From assembly GCF_001571325.1 (NCBI RefSeq), contig NZ_BCTO01000033.1:1-64000 (forward strand): a DNA stretch of 64,000 nucleotides, written 5' to 3'. Of the stretch, positions 1 to 8,000 are shown piece after piece. A program made the position numbers and the translations under genes. Numbering within the stretch: the stretch's first letter is position 1; every line of letters begins with the position of its first letter. Origin of the DNA: Delftia tsuruhatensis NBRC 16741. Lineage in GTDB: Bacteria; Pseudomonadota; Gammaproteobacteria; Burkholderiales; Burkholderiaceae_C. The notes beneath the pieces are model-generated. The model ran no database searches. It was given only the letters and a program-made list of their open reading frames with translations, and was not told the origin of the DNA.

Positions 1-128
1 GGTTGAATCCACCGTCGGTAGCTGCCACACGAGAGCCCCTGGCAACCCGCTACGCCGCCGCACATCGGCCCTGAGCGCTTGCGCCTCGGCCGATAGCTCG
101 CTCCTCAGCCTTACTGGTCTAAAAAACT

Positions 129-198
129 AAAGTCCAGTGGCGCGTTTTCCGTACAGACGAAAGTCCAGTGGCGCATCTCTCTAAAGATCGATGGCGCA
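129..198. repeat. Short direct repeats, possible insertion-sequence end remnant
   Basis: A 15-bp unit, AAAGTCCAGTGGCGC, occurs exactly at 129-143 and 160-174. A degraded third copy (AAAGATCGATGGCGC) lies at 183-197. Closely spaced short repeats of this kind are known at the ends of IS21-family elements, so this may be such an end, but no istA or istB coding sequence is visible. In the rest of 1-406 I see no supportable gene. The minus strand is open without a clear start codon from about 125 to the window edge. Confidence 0.35.
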
Positions 199-406
199 TG
201 GCTTGCGAGGACGTGAGAAATCAACGAGTTATCTGCGTGACGCGCTGCGTGTTCAGTGGCGTTCCGCAAGAATTCTTCCAGTTGTGTGTTTGTGCTACAG
301 GGGCAGGGTCCTGCGGCCATTGAGTCCTCACGCTGCGGCAGTCGGGCAAAGGCTCCATCCAATTCATGCTGGCGAAGGTGTGCCTCGTGTATCCACTGGA
401 ATCTCG

Positions 407-1636
407 TCAAAAACCAGCCGTCCTGGGCTGGTTCCAGAAAGTGATGAAAGCAAGAAGTGCGAAGACTGAGATAAGCAGTCCTACCGCCGCCATGTGGGAG
501 ATCCCTGCCATCGTGCTGACCAGCATGGCGCCAAGTGCTGCGCCGGACATCTGTATGAAGCCCAACATGGCGGAGGCTGCACCTGCTTGAGCTCCAAATG
601 GAGAAAGCGCCTGTGCTGTACTGAGAGGATTGGCAACGCCCATTCCCATGAGGAAGACACAGAGCGCGAACGTGAACGCTGTGAGGCTGGATGGGTATCG
701 AACCGAGGCCAGGTAGATCATCACGCCTCCAACCAAGGCCAAGACGATTCCGGCTTGGATGACTCGAGCTGCACCCCAGCGATGTGAAAGTCTTGGTACA
801 GCGAGGCCTGCAGCAAAAACCACGGGCACCGTGGCTGCAAAAAAGAGCCCCATCTCCAGCGCGCTCAACTTGATGGCGCCCATCAGCACTGATGGAGCAG
901 CAGCGAAGAATCCATAAAGCCCGCCTGTGAGACACATGACAGCGACGACTGGACGGAGGAAGCGTGGATCGATCAGAAGGCTGGCATAGATCCTGAGTAT
1001 GGGGCCAACGGCAAGCGGCATCCGCCGCGACGCGACGTGTGTTTCTGGAAGTCGGAAGGCGTACCACATTGAAAGTGCAAGCCCGAAGGCACTGACCGTC
1101 AGGAAGGTCATGCGCCAGCCAATCATTTTCTCAGTCATGCCGCCCAGCAGCGGAGAGAACCCCGGGGCCGCGGCCATAGCCACGATCACCATCGCAAGAA
1201 CGCGTGCCAGAGTTTCGCCTTCATACATATCTCTTGCGATCGCGCGTGCAAGTACGGACGCGGCGCATACGCCTGCAGCCTGTATTGCTCGGCCGACAAT
1301 CAGTTCGGCTGGAGCCGCCGCCTGGGCACACACCACCCCGCCGGCCGCGAAGACCAGCAAGCCCCCTATGACCAGTTTGCGACGCCCGAAGCGATCAGAC
1401 AGAGGTCCCACGAAGAGTTGCCCCGCCGCGAAAACTACGAAGAAGACACTGAGTGTCAGGCCGAGCTGGGCATCTGACGCACCCAGGGTTTTAGACATCG
1501 CCGGAAACGACGGCAGGATGATGTTGGTTGACAAAGCGCCTATCGCCGCGAGCGCAGCCAACAGAAGAACTACGCCACGGTTCGCTGTGCCTGCTTGATT
1601 TTCCGCCGGCACTGGAGCCCGACTGCTTGGCTTCAT
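407..1636 (-). CDS. MFS drug-resistance transporter, Bcr/CflA type
   Basis: A 409-residue inner-membrane proton-driven exporter of the DHA1 branch of the major facilitator superfamily. About twelve hydrophobic segments are visible. The loop after helix 2 carries the family signature (GPLSDRFGRRKLVIGG, near residues 77-92). Length is normal for Bcr/CflA proteins, which export bicyclomycin, chloramphenicol or similar compounds; the substrate here is unknown. The start codon overlaps the stop of the upstream HxlR regulator by 4 bp (ATGA), so the two are translationally coupled and the pump is probably induced through that regulator. Base composition is lower in GC than the genes after 5 kb, in keeping with an acquired region. 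Confidence 0.88.
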   Translation of the reverse strand: MKPSSRAPVPAENQAGTANRGVVLLLAALAAIGALSTNIILPSFPAMSKTLGASDAQLGLTLSVFFVVFAAGQLFVGPLSDRFGRRKLVIGGLLVFAAGGVVCAQAAAPAELIVGRAIQAAGVCAASVLARAIARDMYEGETLARVLAMVIVAMAAAPGFSPLLGGMTEKMIGWRMTFLTVSAFGLALSMWYAFRLPETHVASRRMPLAVGPILRIYASLLIDPRFLRPVVAVMCLTGGLYGFFAAAPSVLMGAIKLSALEMGLFFAATVPVVFAAGLAVPRLSHRWGAARVIQAGIVLALVGGVMIYLASVRYPSSLTAFTFALCVFLMGMGVANPLSTAQALSPFGAQAGAASAMLGFIQMSGAALGAMLVSTMAGISHMAAVGLLISVFALLAFITFWNQPRTAGF

Positions 1637-2070
1637 TCCGGCATCACCATGCGGATTTCGCGAGTCCCGATCTCTGCGCCGGTCTCTGCGTCGATCGCAA
1701 TCGGCTTCAGATCGTTGCCCGTCTCGGCATCCAGAAACCGAACCAGCTTGCCTTCGCCACGGTGCTTTCGGCCCCAGGCAGCAATCATGAAGAGAACGGG
1801 CAAGTAGTCCCTCCCAGCTTCGGTCAGGACGTATTCCTCGCGAGGTGGCCGCTCCGAATACTGCCGCTTTTCCAGCAGTTGCTCATCCGTGAGCGTCGCC
1901 AAACGCTTCGTCAGCATCGTGGGAGCGATGCCAAGGCTTTTCCTGAACTGATCGAAGCGCGTCAGCCCAGCGTTCGCATCCCGCAGGATCAACATAGTCC
2001 ACGCATCGCCCAGGAAGGCCAGGCTGCGCGCGATGGGGCAAGTGCTTTCAGAAGTTTTTTTCGAGTCCAT
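1633..2070 (-). CDS. HxlR-family winged-helix transcriptional regulator
   Basis: 145 residues with the HxlR-type start (CPIARSLAFLGDAWTMLILRD, cysteine near residue 11), followed by a winged helix (DQFRKSLGIAPTMLTKRLATL as recognition region, then the wing around YVLTEAGRDYL). The family consists of small dimeric DNA-binding proteins. Many respond to redox or electrophile stress through the N-terminal cysteine, and several control a neighbouring oxidoreductase or efflux pump. It forms an overlapping pair with the MFS gene downstream and is divergent from the SDR at 2335. An inverted repeat just upstream of its start (2075-2099) is the obvious operator, so autoregulation and control of both flanking transcripts are likely. 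Confidence 0.85.
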   Translation of the reverse strand: MDSKKTSESTCPIARSLAFLGDAWTMLILRDANAGLTRFDQFRKSLGIAPTMLTKRLATLTDEQLLEKRQYSERPPREEYVLTEAGRDYLPVLFMIAAWGRKHRGEGKLVRFLDAETGNDLKPIAIDAETGAEIGTREIRMVMPE

Positions 2071-2074
2071 ATCA

Positions 2075-2099
2075 TTTCAGTATTGACTAAGTACTGAAA
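2075..2099. promoter_or_regulatory. Inverted repeat, probable HxlR operator
   Basis: A perfect 8-bp inverted repeat, TTTCAGTA (2075-2082) and TACTGAAA (2092-2099), is separated by 9 bp. It begins 5 bp upstream of the HxlR start codon. It sits in the 264-bp space (2071-2334) between the divergent HxlR/MFS and SDR genes. HxlR regulators typically bind such gapped palindromes of roughly 20-25 bp. The rest of the intergenic stretch shows nothing else I can assign. Confidence 0.5.
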
Positions 2100-2334
2100 C
2101 GATACTAACATGCGCTCATCGTTCAGTCCAGCACCCACGCCCGAAAGGAGTCATGCGCGCAGAGAGCCCGGCCTCATCTTGAGAGGTAACGGTTGTGAGC
2201 CATGCCTTGGCTGATGAAGGCTTGTTCATGGTCGCGCTGCCAACCCCGATAGCAAATAGCCCAAAGCCCTTCTGCACGCACGTTCAGCCGGGCAAAGTTT
2301 TCAAGAATTTCCATCATCTACGGAGAAGCTACCC

Positions 2335-3138
2335 ATGAAGAAGACAGTCCTAATCACCGGCGCATCCTCGGGCTTCGGCCTGCTGCTCGCCAACAGCCTG
2401 CACAACCAGGGCTTCGAAGTCATCGGTACCAGCCGTGAACCTGAAAAGCACGAAGGGAAGGTTCCCTTCAAGCTGCTGCGTCTGGACATCAGCGACGACA
2501 ACTCCATCAACGCGTTCGCTGAAGAGCTGTTCCGCAGCGTCAGGCAGCTGGATGTATTGGTGAACAATGCCGGCTACATGGTGACGGGGCTGGCAGAAGA
2601 GACTCCCGTCGAATTGGGACGTCAGCAGTTCGAAACCAACTTCTGGGGCACGATCAAAGTGACGAATGCCTTGCTGCCCCGGCTGCGGGCGCAAAAGCAT
2701 GGGCAGATCATCACAATCAGCTCCATCGTCGGCTTGATCGGCCCGCCGAATCTCTCGTACTACACGGCTTCAAAGCACGCAGTCCAGGGGTATTTCAAAT
2801 CTCTGCGCTTCGAGCTGGATCCGTTCAACATCCAAGTCAGCATGGTGGAGCCAGTGTGGTTCAAGACCAACCTCGCTCATAACTCCGTGTCTCAATCAAG
2901 CGGGCGTATTGCTGATTACAACGCCTACCGCAAGCAAGCAGATGCTGCGACACAGAAGGGGATCGATGAGGCGGAGGCGCCCGACGCCGTCGTCAAAACG
3001 ATTACCAAGCTGATCGATACCAAGAAGCCAAAGTTCAGTAATCCCGTTGGAAAGATGACCGGAATGATCCTGTTCCTGCAGAGCTATGCGCCCAAGATGT
3101 TCGAGGGGGCAATATTGAAGAGTGTGAAAACAGCTTGA
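2335..3138 (+). CDS. Short-chain dehydrogenase/reductase
   Basis: 267-residue classical SDR. The cofactor-binding motif TGASSGFG is at residues 8-15, the NNAG motif near 82-85, the catalytic serine in ISSIVG near 131, and the catalytic YTASK (Y-x3-K) near residues 143-147. The closest general resemblance is to stand-alone NAD(P)H-dependent oxidoreductases of about 270 residues; the substrate cannot be read from the sequence. An SD-like GGAG stands about 10 bp before the ATG. It is divergent from the HxlR/MFS pair and followed 34 bp later by the YCII protein. It may be the enzyme induced through HxlR, which is a common arrangement. Confidence 0.85.
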   Translation: MKKTVLITGASSGFGLLLANSLHNQGFEVIGTSREPEKHEGKVPFKLLRLDISDDNSINAFAEELFRSVRQLDVLVNNAGYMVTGLAEETPVELGRQQFETNFWGTIKVTNALLPRLRAQKHGQIITISSIVGLIGPPNLSYYTASKHAVQGYFKSLRFELDPFNIQVSMVEPVWFKTNLAHNSVSQSSGRIADYNAYRKQADAATQKGIDEAEAPDAVVKTITKLIDTKKPKFSNPVGKMTGMILFLQSYAPKMFEGAILKSVKTA

Positions 3139-3172
3139 ATCTCAGCATCATTTATCTTTGAGAGGAGCCGAA

Positions 3173-3469
3173 ATGAAATACTACCTGTGCAAATTTGTCC
3201 CGCCTCGCGCGAATTTCCTGGGCACCATGTCCGGCGAAGAAAAAACATGGATGATGCAGCATGGCGAATATATGAACGGTCTTCTCGAGCAAGGTGTGAT
3301 CGTAGCGCACGGGCCTGTGATTGACGATGGTGATGGCTACGGCGTGTCTCTTTACCAGATCGCCGACAACCAAGAGATCGGTTCGTTTACATCCGAAGAT
3401 CCCATCGTGAAGAATGGGATTGGCCACTATGAGCACTACACGATGGCCAGCTTGACTTCCCGCAGCTGA
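3173..3469 (+). CDS. YCII-related domain protein
   Basis: A 98-residue protein of the YciI-like (dimeric alpha-beta barrel) superfamily, small proteins that often accompany dehydrogenases, sigma factors or degradation pathways. The pattern KYYLCKFVPPR at the N-terminus, WMMQHGEYMNGLLEQG in the middle and the GPVIDDGDGYGVSLY strand are typical. The conserved His/Asp pair proposed as the active site in YciI-type proteins could be H27 and D50-D52. I chose the ATG at 3173 rather than an in-frame upstream start because AGAGGAG lies just before it. It is probably co-transcribed with the SDR at 2335. Exact function unknown. Confidence 0.8.
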   Translation: MKYYLCKFVPPRANFLGTMSGEEKTWMMQHGEYMNGLLEQGVIVAHGPVIDDGDGYGVSLYQIADNQEIGSFTSEDPIVKNGIGHYEHYTMASLTSRS

Positions 3470-3563
3470 ACGCATCTTTCTCCGCAGCAGCGTCTCTCTG
3501 CGCTGACTTGTCTTATTAACCAGGCTGTCATAAAAATGGTGGATATCAATTGGGGAAGTTGAA

Positions 3564-4021
3564 ATGACTAGCTCTCTTATTGCTGGCGCCTCCAGTGGCA
3601 TTGGTGCTGTTTACGCACGCCGCTTTGCGGCTCGTGGCCACGATCTCGTATTGGTGGCCCGTACCACCGACCGGCTCAATGCATTGCTGCCTGAGTCTTC
3701 ACAAGGTATTTGCGCAGCAACGAAGTCCTACATGTTGGCCTTCTCGCAGAGCCTTGCAGCTGAGGCAGGGCCCAGGGGCGTCTACATACCAGCGGTTTTG
3801 CCGGCCGCCACACGCACCGAGATCTATGAGCGCTCTGGTGGCGATGTCATGGATGGAGGTTGACGACCTCGTTGATGCAGCTGGTGGGTTTTGATCGCAG
3901 AGGGCTTGTGACCATTCCACCAGTGCCTGAGGCAGCGGCATGGGACGCATTTTAGCAAGCGCGCGGATATTTGGCCCAGGGCTTCTCAAACTCCAAGCCC
4001 GCTACTCGTTACCTCACTTGA
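3564..4021 (+). pseudogene. Decayed short-chain dehydrogenase
   Basis: A broken SDR. The first 43 codons give a normal SDR start ([20 protein letters not shown], then [16 protein letters not shown]). The frame then jumps directly to the helix after the active site ([18 protein letters not shown]), so about 100 codons holding the NNAG motif, catalytic serine and catalytic tyrosine are deleted. The frame stops at 3863. The rest of a typical SDR C-terminus (FDRRGLVTIPPVPEAAAWDAF, then FSNSKPATRY) can still be read in another frame to 4021, with one more in-frame stop at 3953. At least one internal deletion, one frameshift and one nonsense change are therefore present. It is not expected to be functional. 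Confidence 0.8.
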
Positions 4022-4324
4022 ATTTCACCATCTATTTGGTTTTTGCAGCATTCGTGCACTGGTCTGCTGCGTGTGGATATTCCCTGAGCAAGACTTTGGG
4101 TAAAGATCAGCAAAGTGTTTTGAATTTTCAATTATTTTGTATTGAAAAAGAAAAGCTGATTGGAAACTTATTCTGAATATTGATTGATGAATATATCTGG
4201 TAGTCATCAATTTTCTTTAGGAAAGGAGTGGCTCAATATTTAATATTGCGTCTTTGATTCATTCGGTCAACACTGCCGCATAACATACTTGCCGGTAGCC
4301 TCATAGTCATCTGTCATTTAAACC
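4022..4324. other. AT-rich intergenic segment without a supportable gene
   Basis: About 300 bp that is strikingly AT-rich (far below the GC of the window) with many runs of A and T and no credible reading frame on either strand. It separates the SDR pseudogene from a DUF4148 gene, whose promoter must lie here. No clear -35/-10 pair stands out. This is the most foreign-looking stretch of the window. Confidence 0.6.
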
Positions 4325-4651
4325 ATGTCAAAAATAGCCTCGCCCTTGATCAGGGTAAGTGCATTGCGCACTCTAAAATTCGCATTCTTCACAATAGCTA
4401 TTTCTACTTGCTATGCAGCCAATTCTCAAGAGAGCAGCGCAGCAAATAAAAAGGAAGTAAATAGTACTTCTCGCGCGGAGGTCATGGCCGATCTGGCACT
4501 CTGGCGTCGTGCCGGAGTCGACCGCTATGAAGTACTGTCGACTTCGTACGGTATGGAATCAGAAGCCTATCGGTTGGCACATCAGGAATATCTTCGCCTT
4601 CGGAATGGTGAGGAATTCCAGGAAGAACTGAAAAAAGCAATCACTAAGTGA
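4325..4651 (+). CDS. Secreted DUF4148 family protein
   Basis: 108-residue protein with an N-terminal hydrophobic segment (FAFFTIAISTCYAANS, about residues 18-33) that looks like a signal peptide. A DUF4148 module follows: SRAEVMADLALWRRAG near 50-65 and a repeating A-x-x-Y-x-x-LR tail near 83-95. DUF4148 proteins are small periplasmic proteins abundant in Burkholderiales, with no established function. The gene is lower in GC than the other DUF4148 gene at 20646 and lies at the edge of the island-like region. Confidence 0.75.
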   Translation: MSKIASPLIRVSALRTLKFAFFTIAISTCYAANSQESSAANKKEVNSTSRAEVMADLALWRRAGVDRYEVLSTSYGMESEAYRLAHQEYLRLRNGEEFQEELKKAITK

Positions 4652-4735
4652 TTTGCCCTGCCTGAGCAGGCCCTGCGGTGGCGCTGGAGAAGGTTCGGCG
4701 CTGATGCGGGTGCGCGTGCTTAGCTCGGGCCAAAC

Positions 4736-4793
4736 GAAACGACAACGGCCCCTTCGATTCCCATGAGGGCGCCGAGGGGGCTGTCGTCGTTTC
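4736..4793. other. Long imperfect hairpin in the 4652-4913 gap
   Basis: GAAACGAC at 4736-4743 pairs with GTCGTTTC at 4786-4793, and inner GGCCCC/GGGGGC segments extend the stem imperfectly. There is no U-tract on either side. It could be a structured end of a mobile element or a transcript terminator. Nothing else in 4652-4913 can be assigned; no protein frame there is convincing. Confidence 0.3.
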
Positions 4794-4913
4794 CGTGTTG
4801 AGAGCCCACTGCGCGGGCATGCAATCCAGCCCTTTAGACCGTATTCATGTCCCACTTATGGCCCAGACACCCACTCAATGAGCTGTAAGTGGTTGTCGCC
4901 ATTGGAAAATTGA

Positions 4914-4988
4914 TGGTCCCTCCGACAGGAATCGAACCTGTATCTGGCGCTTAGGAGGCGCCCGTTCTATCCATTGAACTACGGAGAG
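4914..4988 (-). tRNA. tRNA-Arg (anticodon CCT)
   Basis: 75 nt including the encoded CCA. The acceptor stem is CTCTCCG with CGGAGGG (one U-G pair), the discriminator is A, and the D stem is GTTC/GAAC. The anticodon stem GGCGC/GCGCC encloses loop CTCCTAA with anticodon CCT. The T stem ACAGG/CCTGT encloses TTCGATT. It reads the rare Arg codon AGG. Its 3' end points into the low-GC 1-4.9 kb segment, the usual orientation when an integrative element has used a tRNA 3' end. Confidence 0.95.
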
Positions 4989-5065
4989 GAGCAAACGGCG
5001 ATTGTAAACCCATGGCGGGTCCGCCCCGCGCAGCGCCGGCAGGGAGGCTGCGCAGGGGTGGGGCG

Positions 5066-8000
5066 TCAGTCCTTGCGCACGGTGTAGATCAGGTCCAGCG
5101 CGCTGGTTTCCCCGGTCTGGCCGCGCAGGGTGAGGCGGCGCGAGAGGTCGTAGAAGATGTACAGCGTGCCCATGGCGCCCGAGAGGCTTTGCTCGTAGGT
5201 GACATAGAGGTCGCTGGACAGGCGCTTGCCCAGGGTGAGGGCCGCGCCGGTGGAGCCCTCGCCGCCCGGTCCCTTGAAGCCGATTTCGTCCAGGCCCAGG
5301 TTGCTGGCGATCTTGCCGCTGTTGTTGCGCCCGCCGCTGAGCAGGGACAGCGCGGCCTGCTGGAGCAGGGCGCTTTCGGCGCCGCCCGTGGCGGGGTCGC
5401 GGCCCATGACCACCCAGGAGAGCTTTTCGGCATCGGGCATTTCGGGGTCGGAGTACAGGCGCACGCGCGGGGCGTTGGCCGTGCCCTGCACCTGCACGCC
5501 TGCGCGCACGGCGATGTTCGGGCGCAGCGCCAGGATGTCCAGCGAGGGGTTGGCGTAGGGGCCGTTGAAGCGGATGAGGCCGGTCTCCACGTCCAGCGAC
5601 TGGCCCCAGGCGCGGTAGCGGCCCTGCACGGTGCGGATCTCGCCGGTAATGCGCGGCGGGCCGCCCGCCACGGTGGGGCCTTGCACTTCCAGCGCGCCTT
5701 CCAGGCGTGTGGTGATGCCGTAGCCCTGCAGCGCGAAGTCGCGGCCCAGGTCGAGCTTGACGAGGATGTCGGGCAGCTTGATGGTTTCGGCGCGGGCCTG
5801 GGCCTTGCGGTCGGCCTGCTGCTGCTTGCGCGCCGCTTCCTGCTCGGCCTTGCGCGAGGCGGCCGAGTGCACGACCACGTCGGAGTCCAGCGAGGGCGCG
5901 GATTCCTCGGGCAGGATGATGGTGGCGCGGTCGGTGGTGAGGTCGCCGCGCAGCGTGAACTGGCCTTGCTCCAGCCTGGCCTGCAGGCCGCCCGAGACGC
6001 TGACCTGGCGGTCCGCGCGCACCAGCACCTGCAGCCTGGTGGCCTGGGCGCGCAAGTCCATGCTCAGGCCGGAGTTGCTGCCATCGGCGTTGGGCGGGTC
6101 CCAGCGCACGAAGCCCGAGCCCGTGAGTTCGCCGCCTTCGCGCGGCGCCGTGGTGAGGTTGCCGCTGTAGCCCAGGATGCGCGCATTGCTGCCGCGCCCG
6201 CCCTGCATGCGCAGCTCGGTCAGGTCCAGGCGGTTGCCTTGCAGGCGCGCGCGCAGCACGCCGTTTTGCAGGTCGATGCCGTCCAGCGCGGACAGGATGC
6301 TCAGGCCGTCGGCCGAGAGATTGCCCTGCCACTGCGGGTTCTGGCGGTCGCCGCTGATCTCGGCCTTGGCCTGCAGCGAGCCGGTGACGCGCCAGCCGGG
6401 CGGGGCGAACAGCGCCCAGATGCCGATGTCGGGCATGCGGGCGTCTATCTGGCCGGACAGAGGGGCCTTCTCGGGCCAGGTCCAGGTGCCGTCCTGCTGG
6501 GCCAGGCGCGTGCCCAGTTGCGCGGTCAGGGTGCCGGCGCGTTCGCTGTCCCAGTCGAGCTTGGCCTGCACGTCGTCGCCCTGGGCGCGCACGCTCAGGC
6601 GGGCCTGCTTGATGTGGGCGCGCATGCCGGCGCCGCGCACGGTACGGGTGCGCACTTCGCCGGGCTTGCTGGAGCGCGGCCCCGTGGTGTGGATGACGGT
6701 GGTGCCCGAGCCGTCTTCCACGGCCAGGCGCAGGTCGCCGGCTGCACGCTCGACCAGCAGTTCGGCCTTGAGCGCGGGGCCCGTCGTGTCGATGTCCCAG
6801 CGGGCGTTGAAGCTCAGGTCGCCGCTCAGGCCCATGGCGGCCAGCGGGGGCTCCTCGGCCATGGACAGGGCATCGACCCAGGCCAGCGGCAATGCCTGGG
6901 CGCGGCCTGTGCTGCGCAGGGCCCAGCGGCCGTCGCCGCCCTGGCTGGCGCGGGTGTCGTCCCAGGCCAGCAGCACGGGCTGGGGCGCTTGGGCATTGGT
7001 GCGGCGCTGGGGCAGGGTGGGCGGCGTGACCTGCAGGCTGCCGGCCGATGCCGTGAAGGCAGTGGACAGCACGGTGCGGCCCGTGGTGCGCTGGGCGATC
7101 CGTACGGGCTGGTTGCCTGCCAGTTGCAGCTGCCATGGGCCGGGCAGGTCCTGGCCCGGACTCAGCCGGGCCTGCAGCTTGTCGATGCTGGCCTGCCAGT
7201 CCAGGGGTGCGGCACCGCGCGCCGTGGCAAGGCCTGCCTGCAGGGCCGTGTCGATCTGCGCGGTCTGCGTGCCGCGCTTCGCCTGGCCGGCCAGGGTGAG
7301 GCTGGCCTGCTCGGGCGAGCCCTTGAGGGCCAGGCGCAGCTCGGGCAGCTCCAGCGCCTGCTCGGGCGGCGTGTTGGCGGGCAGGTAGCGCAGCTTGGCG
7401 GCCTGCAGGTCGGCCTGCAGCTGCAGGCCGCTGGCGGGCAGGGGGTCGCCCACGGCGGCCTTCATGCGCTTTTGCAGTGCGCCCCATCCGCCGCGCCAGC
7501 TGGCGTCCAGCTGGGCCTGGCCTTCGATCAGGGCGCCGGCCAGCGGGTCCTTCATGCCGGGCAGCTTGCGCAGCCACTGTGTGAGGGAGGTGAGTGACGA
7601 CAGCTTGAGCTGGCTGCTGCCCTGGCCTGCGGCAGGGCTGATGTGGCCGTCCAGCGAGAGTTCGGCGCCGGGCAGCTGGGCCTTCAGCACGGTCTGCAGT
7701 TTTTGCTGTTCGGTGTCGAACTGCAGGCTGCGGCTGCGCACCGAGGCCTGCAGCGCATCAAGCTGCAGGTTCTCCAGCGACAGCACGGGCTGGGCCCAGC
7801 GGCCTTTGGTGGCGAGTTTTTCTATGCGCAGGGGCTGGCGCTTGGCGCCTGCGGGCGCTGCTGCGGCCTGGATGTCCACGCTGAAGTCCACCTGCTGCTC
7901 TGCCGTGGTGCTGGCGCGCAGCTCGCCCTGCAGCGGTGCGGCTTCCAGGAGGCTGTAGAGCGCGGCGGGGTCCAGGCGCTGGACCTTGGCCTGGCCTTCG

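Noticed and set aside
4025-4210. Small frames on both strands in the AT-rich segment
   Set aside because: Start-to-stop frames without SD or family features, expected by chance in AT-rich DNA.
1-4913. Search for a second copy of the tRNA-Arg 3' end as an attachment site
   Set aside because: No stretch of the left 4.9 kb repeats the last bases of the tRNA, so no att pair can be claimed in this window.
5012-7597. An 861-codon open frame on the plus strand opposite tamB
   Set aside because: Composition-driven antisense frame of a GC-rich gene; its protein is low-complexity Ala/Gly/Gln with no domain, while the opposite strand gives a full TamB.
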